This document shows, in pieces, positions 1 through 8,749 of a DNA stretch of 64,000 nt (within the stretch, counting starts at the first letter, position 1; the number at the start of each line of letters is the position of its first letter). Where the stretch lies: positions 310,001 to 374,000 of the forward strand of contig NZ_VANR01000001.1 in the NCBI RefSeq assembly GCF_005885675.1. The letters run 5' to 3'. This DNA comes from Polaribacter aestuariivivens. Lineage in GTDB: Bacteria > Bacteroidota > Bacteroidia > Flavobacteriales > Flavobacteriaceae. The position numbers were made by a program, and so were the translations under genes. The notes under the pieces were generated by a model. It did not search any database. It saw nothing but the letters and a program-made list of their open reading frames with translations, and was not told where the DNA came from.

Positions 1-888
1 CGAATTAGAAAAAACAATGTCGTTTAATTGTTTTGTATGTGTATAAGAAAACATAAAGTTTTTATAATTTAAACCAATAATTGGTGAAATATAAGAACTA
101 TTATCTATTCCATTTGCATCAAAATTTCTTCTGTAAGATAATGCTGCCCATATCTGTGTTTGAGAAAAAGTTTTGTATGCTTTTAAGTTAAAATCAGCAA
201 TTCTTTCTCCTGTACCTTCTCTAAACTGCAACATTATAGAAGGCTCTAATTGAACAAAGTTATTTTCTCCGAAATAATATCCAGCTGAAAAAATATAGTT
301 TCTTAAATCTAAAGGTTCTTGAACATTTAAATTGTTTTTGGCTGTAAGCAATAAATTTTTAACGGTAAAATATGTACTTAAACCACCTCTATGATAAGCA
401 ACACTAAAGTCGGCATTATAATAACTTGTGCTTTCTACAATTGCAGCAACAGCAGGATCGCCTGTAAACGTTCTTTGATCTGATTGATTTTGAACAAAAG
501 TAAATGCTAAACCAAAAGAAAGTTGTTCAAAAAAGCGTCCATCACTCATTTGTAAATGGTAAGCATAAGTTCCTTGTAAACCTTGTTGAGAATGAAAACC
601 ATTTTTATCGTTAAATAAAACCAATCCATAACCAGCATTAGACTCTTCACCGAATTTTGTATGAAAACTAACTGTTTGTAAAGCTGGTGCATTTGGTACA
701 CCTGCCCATTGTTGTCTTGCTGTAAAACGAAGTTTACTAGAATTACCAATTCCTGCAGCAGATGGATGCACTAAAAAAACATTATCAGACAAGTAATCTG
801 TATAAATTGGTAAAGTTTCTTGAGCTTGATTTTTTATTGTAAAAAAAACAATGCTTAAAAGGCAAAATCTAATGTAAATTAACTTCAT
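1..888 (-). CDS. PorP/SprF family outer-membrane protein (3' end outside window)
   Basis: Reading from the ATG at 888, 296 codons stay open to the left edge, so the C-terminus is missing. An N-terminal signal peptide (residues 1-22, ending near NQAQ) is followed by a conserved start of the mature protein with YTDYLSDNVFLVHPSAAG, typical of PorP/SprF proteins. These are beta-barrel partners of type IX secretion and gliding components; many genomes carry several copies, often beside large adhesins. Alternating hydrophobic strands such as YNADFSVAYHRGG and FSAGYYFGENNFVQLEPS fit a barrel. A perfect -10 box at 915-922 gives it its own promoter. The partner it serves lies outside the window, so the exact role is unknown. 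Confidence 0.85.
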   Translation of the reverse strand, partial: MKLIYIRFCLLSIVFFTIKNQAQETLPIYTDYLSDNVFLVHPSAAGIGNSSKLRFTARQQWAGVPNAPALQTVSFHTKFGEESNAGYGLVLFNDKNGFHSQQGLQGTYAYHLQMSDGRFFEQLSFGLAFTFVQNQSDQRTFTGDPAVAAIVESTSYYNADFSVAYHRGGLSTYFTVKNLLLTAKNNLNVQEPLDLRNYIFSAGYYFGENNFVQLEPSIMLQFREGTGERIADFNLKAYKTFSQTQIWAALSYRRNFDANGIDNSSYISPIIGLNYKNFMFSYTHTKQLNDIVFSNS

Positions 889-914
889 TAAAGTTAGATT
901 GTTTTATAAGAATT

Positions 915-922
915 CAAATATA
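915..922 (-). promoter_or_regulatory. -10 box of the PorP/SprF gene
   Basis: Minus strand reads TATATTTG, an exact match to the Bacteroidota -10 consensus TAnnTTTG. Transcription would start near 908, about 20 nt before the ATG at 888. Confidence 0.6.
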
Positions 923-1037
923 TTATTTTTATTGTTAGAAATACTTTTTACATTAAAGATTTAACATAGTTGTATAACAAAAAAATTGCTTTTTTATTGT
1001 AGTAAAAATAAATATCAAAGAAATAGAAAAATAATAA

Positions 1038-1739
1038 TTAATGACAAATAGTAGTATTTGATCCAGCAAGATCCAATAATGGCGAAGGAGAAATGTAAGG
1101 AATTCCTAAACCTAAGCCTCTTAAAATAAATAGTGCACCTATAAAAACTACAATAACAGGAATTGCTTTTTGAATGTGTTTTCTAAAATTTCCTTTAGTA
1201 AAGTTACCTAAATAAACAACAGCTGTCATTAACGGTATTGTACCTATACCAAATAAAAACATATATAAGCTTCCTGACAATGGATTTGTTGTTGCCAAAG
1301 CTCCAAACAAAGCCATATAAACCAAACCACAAGGTAAAAACCCATTTAAAAAACCAATCGTAAAAAAAGTATCATTTCCTTTTTTCTTCAACTCCTTTCC
1401 TAATGCGTTTTTTACGTTAAATATGATTTTACCTACTTTTGATGATACATTAATTCGCTTAAATATTTTAGGAAAGAGAATAAATAAAATCATTAAAATA
1501 CCAGCGATGATAGAAATTTGTTGCTGAAAACCAAATAGAAAAAAGCTTTTTCCTAAAAAACCAAATAACAAACCTATTAAACTGTAAGTAAACAACCTAC
1601 CAAAATGATAACTTAAAATCTGAAAGAAACCTTTTGTTTTGTTTTTTCTATTTATTGGCAACATAAATGCAATAGGTCCACACATTCCCACACAGTGGAA
1701 ACTGCCCAATAAGCCCAAAATTATTGCAGATAGAAACAT
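1038..1739 (-). CDS. Sulfite exporter TauE/SafE family (DsbD_2-like) membrane protein of the cbb3 operon
   Basis: A 233-aa polytopic membrane protein with about six hydrophobic segments. It opens with a helix containing SFHCVGMCGPIAF and repeats a related motif near residue 130 (GFLNGFLPCGLVYMAL). This paired GxCGP / LPCG arrangement marks the DsbD_2/SafE-like family that commonly closes cco operons and is thought to help copper or haem delivery; substrate is not proven. Its ATG overlaps the ccoH stop by one base (TAATG), so it is probably translationally coupled. It is the last gene of the ccoS-NO-Q-P-G-H series. Confidence 0.85.
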   Translation of the reverse strand: MFLSAIILGLLGSFHCVGMCGPIAFMLPINRKNKTKGFFQILSYHFGRLFTYSLIGLLFGFLGKSFFLFGFQQQISIIAGILMILFILFPKIFKRINVSSKVGKIIFNVKNALGKELKKKGNDTFFTIGFLNGFLPCGLVYMALFGALATTNPLSGSLYMFLFGIGTIPLMTAVVYLGNFTKGNFRKHIQKAIPVIVVFIGALFILRGLGLGIPYISPSPLLDLAGSNTTICH

Positions 1740-2185
1740 TAGTAAATCAGTTCTTTTTTAAATAAATAGTCTTTATTTTTGTATTTCCAAGAAACTATCA
1801 TGTTCCAACGACCATCTACTAAACGTTTCTCAGGCACGAGCAAATATGTTTTAGAAGTTGAAATAGGTATTTCAAAATCTAACTGTTTATTAGATGGTCT
1901 ATACAGGAACACTTTTCCTTGAATATCTTTTGGAATAAAAGTTTCTGGAAACTCCACTTTTAAACCCTCTTTAACTCTTGTTACTTTTATATTTTCTTTT
2001 AATGAAGATGCGTTTTTTTGTGCATCAATTTCATTTTGAAACTTTAATTCTTTTTGATAATATTTTTCAGTAACCAAATCATGTGTAAACGATTTATCTG
2101 TACTCATGGTAATAACGAAATACAAAATAAAGCTGATAAAAGCCACAATTGCAACCACAATACCTGTTCCCCAGTTAAATTTCAT
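1739..2185 (-). CDS. ccoH: FixH/CcoH family cbb3 oxidase assembly protein
   Basis: A 148-aa protein with one N-terminal membrane helix (about residues 5-27) and a periplasmic domain. The segment THDLVTEKYYQKELKFQNEI is the typical FixH signature just after the helix. The family helps assembly and stability of cbb3 cytochrome oxidase, probably together with the copper ATPase CcoI. It lies between ccoG and the SafE-like gene; its stop codon overlaps the next start (TAATG). The 132-bp gap to ccoG holds a heptamer array, so coupling with ccoG is looser than with the SafE-like gene. Confidence 0.88.
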   Translation of the reverse strand: MKFNWGTGIVVAIVAFISFILYFVITMSTDKSFTHDLVTEKYYQKELKFQNEIDAQKNASSLKENIKVTRVKEGLKVEFPETFIPKDIQGKVFLYRPSNKQLDFEIPISTSKTYLLVPEKRLVDGRWNMIVSWKYKNKDYLFKKELIY

Positions 2186-2208
2186 ATTTTAAACTTTTGT
2201 AATTTATG

Positions 2209-2241
2209 TCTTTGAGATTTCTCCAAACGTCGAAATGACAT
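2209..2241. repeat. Possible dispersed-repeat remnant in the ccoG-ccoH spacer
   Basis: On the minus strand this stretch contains TGTCATTTCGACG followed by GGAGAAATCTC. From memory, similar GTCATTTCGA...GAGAAATCTC sequences recur in intergenic DNA of Flavobacteriaceae. Only one copy is in this window, so repeat status rests on recollection and not on the sequence shown. Confidence 0.3.
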
Positions 2242-2262
2242 CAACAACATTTTATTAATAAC

Positions 2263-2318
2263 TTCTTTCTTCAAACTTCATACTCCCAACTCCCAACTTC
2301 ACACTTCAAACTCCCAAC
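2263..2318 (-). repeat. Heptanucleotide-phased array, ccoG-ccoH spacer
   Basis: Eight consecutive 7-nt words on the plus strand: TTCTTTC, TTCAAAC, TTCATAC, TCCCAAC, TCCCAAC, TTCACAC, TTCAAAC, TCCCAAC. Two themes (TTCNNAC and TCCCAAC) alternate in strict 7-nt phase. The last word runs into the stop codon of ccoG (CTA at 2318-2320 on plus). No fold-back arm is visible here, unlike most other arrays in the window. Confidence 0.85.
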
Positions 2319-3739
2319 TACTTATAACTTCTTGGACCTAAAAAATTTGTTCTAGTGGTTTCTATTAATTTATCTCCACTATACACACCTATCTCTATTT
2401 TATCTTTATCGCTTTTTAATGCTGAAGCATTTAGCTCTATAAACAAAGTTCCTTCTGCTAACCCTTGCTTAGGTACTATGAAATTATGATTTGACACCAA
2501 TTTAATTGTTCCTTTATGAGATAATAATTTGTAACTAACATCTTTAATGTCACTACTGGTTTTATTTATAACTTTATAGGTATAAACGTTGCTAATAATG
2601 TTATTTTCTTTTTGTTGATATAATTGTCCTGGTAATCTTAAAATATTTGCTTCTACATCATTTCTTAAAAACAACATACCAATTAAAACTCCTGTTAAAA
2701 TAAATAATACTGCTGAGTAACCTTTCATTCTTACAGTGAACTGAAATGGTTTCTTTTTTGCAATATTATCTTCGCTAGCATATCTAATTAATCCTTTTGG
2801 CAAGTTTACACTTTCCATAATATGATCACATTCATCTATACAAGCTGTACAATTTACACACTCTAATTGTGTACCATTTCTAATATCTATACCTGTTGGA
2901 CAAACTACAACACATTGTTTACAATCTATACAATCTCCTTTTCCAAGTGCTTCTCTATTTTCATTTTTTTTGAATTTAGACCTCCCTTTTTCTCTTTCAC
3001 CACGTTTGTAATCGTAAGCCACGTTTATGGTTTTATTATCTAATAAAACGCCTTGTAAACGACCATAAGGACAAGCAATGATGCAAACCTGCTCTCTAAA
3101 CCATGCAAAAACAAAATAGAAAACACCTGTAAAAATTGTTAAAGATATTAAGGTGCTAATATTATCTAAAGGGTTTCCTGTAATGTAACTTACAACGGTA
3201 TCACCACCTATTAAATAAGCTAAAAAAACGTTTGCGATTATGAAAGAGATTAAAAAGAAAACAACCCATTTTAAAAGTTTTTTTCGAATTTTTTCTGCGT
3301 TCCAAGGTTGCTTACTTAAACGTATTTGTTTTCCTCTATCACCTTCAATTAAATATTCTATTTTTCTGAAAACCATTTCTAAAAAAATGGTTTGCGGACA
3401 AATCCATCCACAAAAAATACGCCCAAAAACTACTGTGAAAAGAATTACAAAAACTACACCAATAATCATTGAAACGACTAGTAAATAAAAATCTTGTGGC
3501 CAAAATGGAAAACTAAAAATGTTAAACTTTCTTTCTAAAACATTAAAAAGTAAAAACTGATTTCCGTTAATTTTTATAAATGGTGCTGATAGTAAAAAAG
3601 CCAGTAAAAAATAACTTACATAGGATCTATATTTATAAAATTTTCCACTTGGTTTTTTAGGAAATACCCAAGAACGTTTTCCTTGTGAATTTACAGTAGC
3701 AATACTATCTCTAAATTGTTCGTTCTTAGGTGTTTCCAT
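2318..3739 (-). CDS. ccoG: Cytochrome c oxidase accessory protein CcoG
   Basis: A 473-aa polyferredoxin with about five membrane helices. Cysteine motifs occur in order: FCGWICPQ, CIIACPYGR, CIDCKQCVVVCPTG and CVNCTACIDECD; the last two are classic 2x[4Fe-4S] ferredoxin motifs. A C-terminal immunoglobulin-like domain (FixG_C, about 370-473) follows the last helix. CcoG (FixG/RdxA) helps cbb3 assembly, probably by reducing Cu(II) for insertion. I start at the ATG at 3739; a TTG six bases upstream is in frame but adds only two residues. ccoP ends 24 nt upstream. Confidence 0.93.
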   Translation of the reverse strand: METPKNEQFRDSIATVNSQGKRSWVFPKKPSGKFYKYRSYVSYFLLAFLLSAPFIKINGNQFLLFNVLERKFNIFSFPFWPQDFYLLVVSMIIGVVFVILFTVVFGRIFCGWICPQTIFLEMVFRKIEYLIEGDRGKQIRLSKQPWNAEKIRKKLLKWVVFFLISFIIANVFLAYLIGGDTVVSYITGNPLDNISTLISLTIFTGVFYFVFAWFREQVCIIACPYGRLQGVLLDNKTINVAYDYKRGEREKGRSKFKKNENREALGKGDCIDCKQCVVVCPTGIDIRNGTQLECVNCTACIDECDHIMESVNLPKGLIRYASEDNIAKKKPFQFTVRMKGYSAVLFILTGVLIGMLFLRNDVEANILRLPGQLYQQKENNIISNVYTYKVINKTSSDIKDVSYKLLSHKGTIKLVSNHNFIVPKQGLAEGTLFIELNASALKSDKDKIEIGVYSGDKLIETTRTNFLGPRSYK

Positions 3740-3763
3740 TTTCAACTATTAAAAAAAAGATTT

Positions 3764-4687
3764 TTACTCTGCTTTTGTTGTGTCTTCAACCTTCTCTACT
3801 TCTTCTTCAGTTTTCTTAGGAGTTTCTGAATTTGGATCTACCCATTTTTCTCCTTGAGGTTCTTTCGCATTTGCAGGAGTTGTTCCTTGCAAAGAAATTA
3901 CATAACTAGAAACCTTTGCTATATCTGCTGGTTTTAGTGTTTTGTTCCATGCAATCATACCTTTACCATCTCTACCTCCACTGTAAACAGTATTAAAAAC
4001 GTTTTTAATACCACCTCCTAAAATCCAATATTCGTCTGTTAAATTTGGACCTATTTGACCTCCACCATCTGCTAAATGACAAGATGCACAGTTTAAATTA
4101 AATACTGCTTTACCTCTTGCTAAATCTTTTGCATCTGTTAAAAGAGTTACATTTTCAGCAGTAATTAAATCTGTTGCTGTTGCTTTGTATTTATTAACTT
4201 CTCTTCTTGCTTCTGCTACAGCTTTGTTGTATTCTACAATTTGATTATCGCCGTCTAAAACTTCATATCTTACTACATAAATGACTGCAAAAACAATGGT
4301 TGCATAAAACATATATACCCACCAAGGTGGAAGTGAATTGTCCAACTCTCTAATTCCGTCATAATTGTGATCTAAAACAATGTCTTCTTCTTGGTCAACT
4401 GCTTTAGCTCTTGTCCATTTTACCAAGAGTTTTTTTATCCAAAGATTTGGTTCTTCAGGTAAAATACCATCTTTTTCGTTTTGTAAATCTGTTGCTTTTT
4501 TAATTGCTAAAGTATTTACAAACTCTTTTAATACAATTACCAAAATAAAAGCTATTAAAGCTAACCAAACTAATGGATTTTCATAAACATCAAATGGGTT
4601 TTCGTACACCATAAACGACTTTGCAAGTGCTATAAATGTAGCAATCACAAAAATTACATATACTGTAGATTGAAAAGATTTTTTCAT
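3764..4687 (-). CDS. ccoP: cbb3-type cytochrome c oxidase subunit CcoP (mono-haem)
   Basis: A 307-aa subunit with three predicted membrane helices (about residues 8-25, 38-55 and 122-142) and one periplasmic cytochrome c domain. Only one haem motif, CASCH, is present, with the axial methionine probably in GMIAW. Proteobacterial CcoP usually carries two haems c, so this is a mono-haem form, as I recall for Bacteroidota. The C-terminus is a Glu/Lys-rich tail. It passes electrons from soluble or membrane cytochromes to CcoNO. It sits directly after ccoQ with a 12-nt gap. Confidence 0.93.
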   Translation of the reverse strand: MKKSFQSTVYVIFVIATFIALAKSFMVYENPFDVYENPLVWLALIAFILVIVLKEFVNTLAIKKATDLQNEKDGILPEEPNLWIKKLLVKWTRAKAVDQEEDIVLDHNYDGIRELDNSLPPWWVYMFYATIVFAVIYVVRYEVLDGDNQIVEYNKAVAEARREVNKYKATATDLITAENVTLLTDAKDLARGKAVFNLNCASCHLADGGGQIGPNLTDEYWILGGGIKNVFNTVYSGGRDGKGMIAWNKTLKPADIAKVSSYVISLQGTTPANAKEPQGEKWVDPNSETPKKTEEEVEKVEDTTKAE

Positions 4688-4699
4688 TTTAACTTTTTT

Positions 4700-4867
4700 T
4701 TAATGGTCTAGTGGTATGTTACTAACCTTATTAATATAATCTTTTTTTGCTGTGAATACCCACCAAAACAGAATCACAAAAAAACTGAAGAATATAAGTA
4801 ATGATATCATAGGGTAAATTTCTATTCCTGTAATACTCTCTAAATGACCTTTTATAAACTTAAACAT
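4700..4867 (-). CDS. ccoQ: cbb3 oxidase small subunit CcoQ/FixQ-like
   Basis: A 55-aa ORF, MFKFIKGHLESITG onward, with one membrane helix (about residues 19-39, ISLLIFFSFFVILFWWVF) and a charged tail KKDYINK. Position between ccoNO and ccoP, size and topology match CcoQ, which stabilises the oxidase. Start ATG at 4867 lies 5 nt after the ccoNO stop. Sequence conservation in this family is weak, so the call rests mainly on context. Confidence 0.85.
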   Translation of the reverse strand: MFKFIKGHLESITGIEIYPMISLLIFFSFFVILFWWVFTAKKDYINKVSNIPLDH

Positions 4868-4872
4868 AGTTT

Positions 4873-7068
4873 CTAATTTTTAGCGGTTTTTTGTTCATCT
4901 TTTACTTTTATATCTGTTCCTAAACGCTGTATGTATGCAATTAAAGCTACAATCTCTCTGTTTTTCATTTCAACAAAAGCTTCACCGTTTTCATTGGCAT
5001 ATTTTTTATCTGCTTCATAGGTTTTTGCAAAATCAGGATCAGCATATAAGTTTTCTTCAATTTTTGCTCCTTGTGTTAACATATCTTTTTGAGCATTTTC
5101 AATTTCTTCTTTAGTATATGGTACACCTAAACTTACCATAGCTTCCATTTTATCTATTGTTTTAGATTTATCCAATTCGCTATTAATTAGCCACTTGTAA
5201 GAAGGCATTATGGAACCTGGAGATGTACTTTGTGGATCATACATATGGTTTAAGTGCCAACTATCTGAATATTTTGCTCCAACTCTATGTAAGTCTGGTC
5301 CTGTTCGTTTACTTCCCCATAAAAATGGATGGTCGTATACAAATTCACCTGCTTTAGAATATTCTCCATAACGTTCTACTTCACTTCTAAAAGGTCGTAC
5401 CATTTGCGAGTGACATCCTACACAACCTTCTCTAATATAAATATCTCGACCTTCTAACTCTAAAGGTGTGTATGGTTTTACACTACTAATAGTTGGTATA
5501 TTAGATTTTACTAATAAAGTTGGTACAATTTGTACTACACCACCAATTAAAATAGCAATGGTTGCATAAATTGTTAATTTTATTGGTTTTCTTTCTAACC
5601 AAGTGTGATAACCTTCACCTTTTGTTCTATATTTTGGAACTTTTTTTAAGGCTGGTGCTTCTGCTAATTCATCTTCTACTCCACTTCCAGATTTTACAGT
5701 TCTAACAACATTATATAACATTACAATAGCTCCAACTATAAACATACTTCCCCCTATAGCACGCATCCAATACATTGGAATGATTTCGTTTACAGTTTCT
5801 AAAAAATTACCATAAGTTAATGAACCATCTGGATTAAATTGTTTCCACATTGATGCCTGAACAAAACCAGCAACATACATTGGTAAAGCGTATAAAATAA
5901 TACCTAAAGTTCCAATCCAAAAGTGAAAATTCGCTAAAGCTTTAGAGTATAATGTTGTTTTGAACATTCTTGGTATCATCCAGTACAACATACCAAACGT
6001 TAAGAAACCATTCCAAGCTAATGCTCCAACATGTACGTGTGCAATTATCCAATCACTGAAATGTGCTATTGCATTTACATTTTTTAAAGATAACATTGGA
6101 CCTTCAAAGGTTGCCATACCATATCCTGTAATGGCTACTACCATGAATTTTAAAACAGGATCTGTACGTACTTTATCCCAAGCACCTCTTAAAGTTAACA
6201 ATCCGTTTATCATACCACCCCAAGAAGGTGCTATTAACATCACAGAAAATGCAACTCCTAAATTTTGTGCCCATTCTGGTAAAGACGTGTATAATAAATG
6301 GTGAGGACCTGCCCAAATATAAATAAAGATTAAAGACCAAAAGTGAACAATAGATAACCTATAAGAATACACTGGTCTGTTTGCAGCTTTTGGTACAAAA
6401 TAATACATTAATCCTAAGAATGGTGTAGTTAAGAAAAATGCAACTGCATTATGTCCATACCACCATTGCACAAGTGCATCTTGTACACCTGCATAAACTG
6501 AATAAGATTTTAAAAAACCTACTGGTAAGGCTAAACTATTAAAAATATGTAGTACTGCAACCGTTACAAAAGTTCCTAAATAGAACCAAATTGCAACGTA
6601 TAAATGACGTTGTCTTCTTTGTAAAATTGTCCAAATCATGTTTACACCAAATGCCACCCAAACCAAAGCAATGGCTATATCTATTGGCCATTCTAATTCT
6701 GCATATTCTTTAGATGAAGTATATCCTAATGGAAGTGTAATGGCTGCTGCTACAATAATTGCTTGCCAACCCCAAAAGTTAAAATTACTTAAAAAGTTAC
6801 TTGCCATTCTAGCTTTTAACAACCTTTGTAATGAATAGTAAACACCTGCATATATTGCATTACCTACAAAAGCAAATATTACTGCATTTGTATGTAATGG
6901 TCTTAAACGCCCAAAACTTAACCATGAAATACCATCTGTTAAGTTTGGAAATAAGAACATAAACGCAAGTAATAAACCTACACTAAAACCTACGATACCC
7001 CAAAATAGTGTTGCGTAGATGAATTTTTTTACGATTTTATTATCGTAATAAAATTGTTGCATTTCCAT
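4873..7068 (-). CDS. ccoNO: cbb3-type cytochrome c oxidase, fused subunits I and II (CcoNO)
   Basis: A 731-aa fusion. Residues 1-470 are the 12-helix CcoN catalytic subunit: low-spin haem ligand in RPLHTNAVIFAF, CuB/active-site region in WWYGHNAVAFFLT and AGPHHLLYTSLPEW, and the haem ligand pair in DWIIAHVHVGALAW. Residues about 500-731 are CcoO: one membrane anchor and a cytochrome c domain with CVGCHSQM and a methionine ligand region SIMPSYKWL. It reduces O2 to water with high affinity at the inner membrane. The N-O fusion is characteristic of Bacteroidota. The ATG at 7068 follows the ccoS stop by 10 nt. Confidence 0.96.
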   Translation of the reverse strand: MEMQQFYYDNKIVKKFIYATLFWGIVGFSVGLLLAFMFLFPNLTDGISWLSFGRLRPLHTNAVIFAFVGNAIYAGVYYSLQRLLKARMASNFLSNFNFWGWQAIIVAAAITLPLGYTSSKEYAELEWPIDIAIALVWVAFGVNMIWTILQRRQRHLYVAIWFYLGTFVTVAVLHIFNSLALPVGFLKSYSVYAGVQDALVQWWYGHNAVAFFLTTPFLGLMYYFVPKAANRPVYSYRLSIVHFWSLIFIYIWAGPHHLLYTSLPEWAQNLGVAFSVMLIAPSWGGMINGLLTLRGAWDKVRTDPVLKFMVVAITGYGMATFEGPMLSLKNVNAIAHFSDWIIAHVHVGALAWNGFLTFGMLYWMIPRMFKTTLYSKALANFHFWIGTLGIILYALPMYVAGFVQASMWKQFNPDGSLTYGNFLETVNEIIPMYWMRAIGGSMFIVGAIVMLYNVVRTVKSGSGVEDELAEAPALKKVPKYRTKGEGYHTWLERKPIKLTIYATIAILIGGVVQIVPTLLVKSNIPTISSVKPYTPLELEGRDIYIREGCVGCHSQMVRPFRSEVERYGEYSKAGEFVYDHPFLWGSKRTGPDLHRVGAKYSDSWHLNHMYDPQSTSPGSIMPSYKWLINSELDKSKTIDKMEAMVSLGVPYTKEEIENAQKDMLTQGAKIEENLYADPDFAKTYEADKKYANENGEAFVEMKNREIVALIAYIQRLGTDIKVKDEQKTAKN

Positions 7069-7078
7069 AATTTTAAAT

Positions 7079-7255
7079 TTAATCTTTAGTTAATTTTTCT
7101 TGATTGACTTTTACTAGTTCATCATCAAACAGCATACGAACAGATGGCGTGTATGAATCATCATACTGTCCTTTTTTTACTGAATAAATAAATGCGATAA
7201 AGAATACAATTGCCACTAAAATACTTAGTGTTAGTAGTAGGTATATTACGCTCAT
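7079..7255 (-). CDS. ccoS: cbb3-type cytochrome oxidase assembly protein CcoS
   Basis: A 58-aa protein beginning MSVIYLLLTLSILVAIVFF, one membrane helix, then a short acidic tail including GQYDD. The DD-containing motif after the helix is typical of CcoS, which is needed for cofactor insertion into the oxidase. It is the first gene of the cco operon; promoter and FNR-like box lie in the 127 nt upstream. Confidence 0.9.
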   Translation of the reverse strand: MSVIYLLLTLSILVAIVFFIAFIYSVKKGQYDDSYTPSVRMLFDDELVKVNQEKLTKD

Positions 7256-7279
7256 ATCTTGCCTGATAATTTATTACAT

Positions 7280-7287
7280 CAAAAATA
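7280..7287 (-). promoter_or_regulatory. -10 box of the ccoS-NOQPGH operon
   Basis: Minus strand TATTTTTG matches TAnnTTTG exactly. The predicted start is near 7273, so the FNR-like box at 7311-7322 would be centred close to -42/-43, the classic class II activator position. Confidence 0.6.
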
Positions 7288-7310
7288 CTATTGATGAGTT
7301 TATTAAAATA

Positions 7311-7322
7311 TGACATTTATCA
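7311..7322 (-). promoter_or_regulatory. FNR-like box upstream of ccoS
   Basis: Minus strand TGATAAATGTCA: half-site TGAT, 4-nt spacer, half-site GTCA (one mismatch from ATCA). FNR-family proteins recognise TTGAT-N4-ATCAA. Its centre is 36.5 nt from the last base of the -10 box, exactly the same spacing as the box upstream of ccoI. Confidence 0.65.
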
Positions 7323-7382
7323 TATTTCTTAATTTTTTGTTAAACCGATAATTCTAAAATGGTTTCATTTTTAATGCATCCA

Positions 7383-8747
7383 TTAAATAGTCATAGAAAA
7401 TAATTGTGTTTTCGGTTTATTTTCTAACAAATGAAAATCGAAAGCCATACAAATATTACGTACGTATGGTCTTGCTTTTTCTGGGATAGAAAGGAAGTTT
7501 TCATGTACATTAACCAAACCGTCTTTCTCCATTTCTTCTAATAACTTTAAATGATTTTCAACATTATTTATTTTCATATTATCAGCTTCCCATGAAGTGG
7601 AAAAATGACACATCATATTTAAAATATGTTTTCTTATAACTCTATCTTCTTCTGTTAATAAATGCCCTCTAAAAATTGGAATTTCACCTTGGTTTACTAA
7701 CTTTTGATATTCCTTAACCGTTTTTACATTTTGTGCAAATGCGTACCAAGAATCGGAAATTGCAGACATACCCAAACCAATCATTAACTGAGTTTTATTT
7801 GCTGTGTAGCCCATAAAATTTCTATGCAATGTTTTATTAATAGTTGCTTTATACAAGCTATCTGTTTTGAGTGCAAAATGATCCATTCCTATTTCTTCGT
7901 ATCCTAATTCTGCAAACAATTCTTTTCCGATTTCGTACAACTCTCTTTTTTCGTCGTTTTTTGGTAAATCGTCTTCATTAAAACCTCTTTGTCCTACACC
8001 TTTTACCCAAGGAACATGTGCGTAACTGTAGAATGAAATTCTATCTGGTTGTAATTCTTTTGTTTTATTTATGGTATGAATTACAGCTTCTTTGGTTTGA
8101 AATGGTAAGCCGAAAATTAAATCGTGACTTATAGATGTATACCCAATTTCTCTTGCCCATTTTGTTACTTGTGCTACAGCTTCAAAAGGCTGAATTCTAT
8201 GAATCGCTTTTTGTACTTTTTCGTTGTAATCTTGTACGCCAAAACTAACTCTGCTAAAACCACAATTAAACAACGTTTGCAATTGTTCTTTGGTGGTATT
8301 ATTTGGATGACCTTCAAAACTGAATTCATGATCTGGATGTTTTTCAGCAATTGAAAAAATACCATCCATTAAATATTTTAAATTTTCTTTTGAGAAAAAA
8401 GTAGGGGTTCCTCCTCCTAAATGCAACTCTTTAATTATAGGTTTTTCATTTACCAAAGCCACATATAGTTTCCATTCTTTTAAAACCGTTTCTATATATT
8501 CCTCTTCTACTTCGTGACGCTTCGTAATGTGCTTATGACACGCACAAAACGTACACAACCTCTCACAAAATGGTAAATGAATGTAAATACTAATTCCTTC
8601 TGAAGAATTACTTTCTATGAATGATTTTTGAAACGAATCAATCCAATCTTGTTTATTTATTCCTTCTTTATTCCAGTATGGAACTGTTGGATAACTCGTG
8701 TATCTTGGTCCTGGAATATTATATTTTTGAATGAGTGATTGCTTCAT
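7383..8747 (-). CDS. hemN: Oxygen-independent coproporphyrinogen III oxidase
   Basis: A 454-aa radical SAM enzyme that decarboxylates coproporphyrinogen III to protoporphyrinogen IX without O2. The N-terminal GPRYTSYPTVPYW is the HemN signature, followed by the cluster motif CERLCTFCAC (CxxxCxxC plus the extra Cys of HemN) and the SAM-binding LGGGTPTFF. Length matches the family. The start ATG lies 2 nt after the ccoI stop, so both genes form one unit that should be read under low oxygen, supplying haem to the cbb3 oxidase made from the next operon. Confidence 0.95.
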   Translation of the reverse strand: MKQSLIQKYNIPGPRYTSYPTVPYWNKEGINKQDWIDSFQKSFIESNSSEGISIYIHLPFCERLCTFCACHKHITKRHEVEEEYIETVLKEWKLYVALVNEKPIIKELHLGGGTPTFFSKENLKYLMDGIFSIAEKHPDHEFSFEGHPNNTTKEQLQTLFNCGFSRVSFGVQDYNEKVQKAIHRIQPFEAVAQVTKWAREIGYTSISHDLIFGLPFQTKEAVIHTINKTKELQPDRISFYSYAHVPWVKGVGQRGFNEDDLPKNDEKRELYEIGKELFAELGYEEIGMDHFALKTDSLYKATINKTLHRNFMGYTANKTQLMIGLGMSAISDSWYAFAQNVKTVKEYQKLVNQGEIPIFRGHLLTEEDRVIRKHILNMMCHFSTSWEADNMKINNVENHLKLLEEMEKDGLVNVHENFLSIPEKARPYVRNICMAFDFHLLENKPKTQLFSMTI

Positions 8748-8749
8748 AA

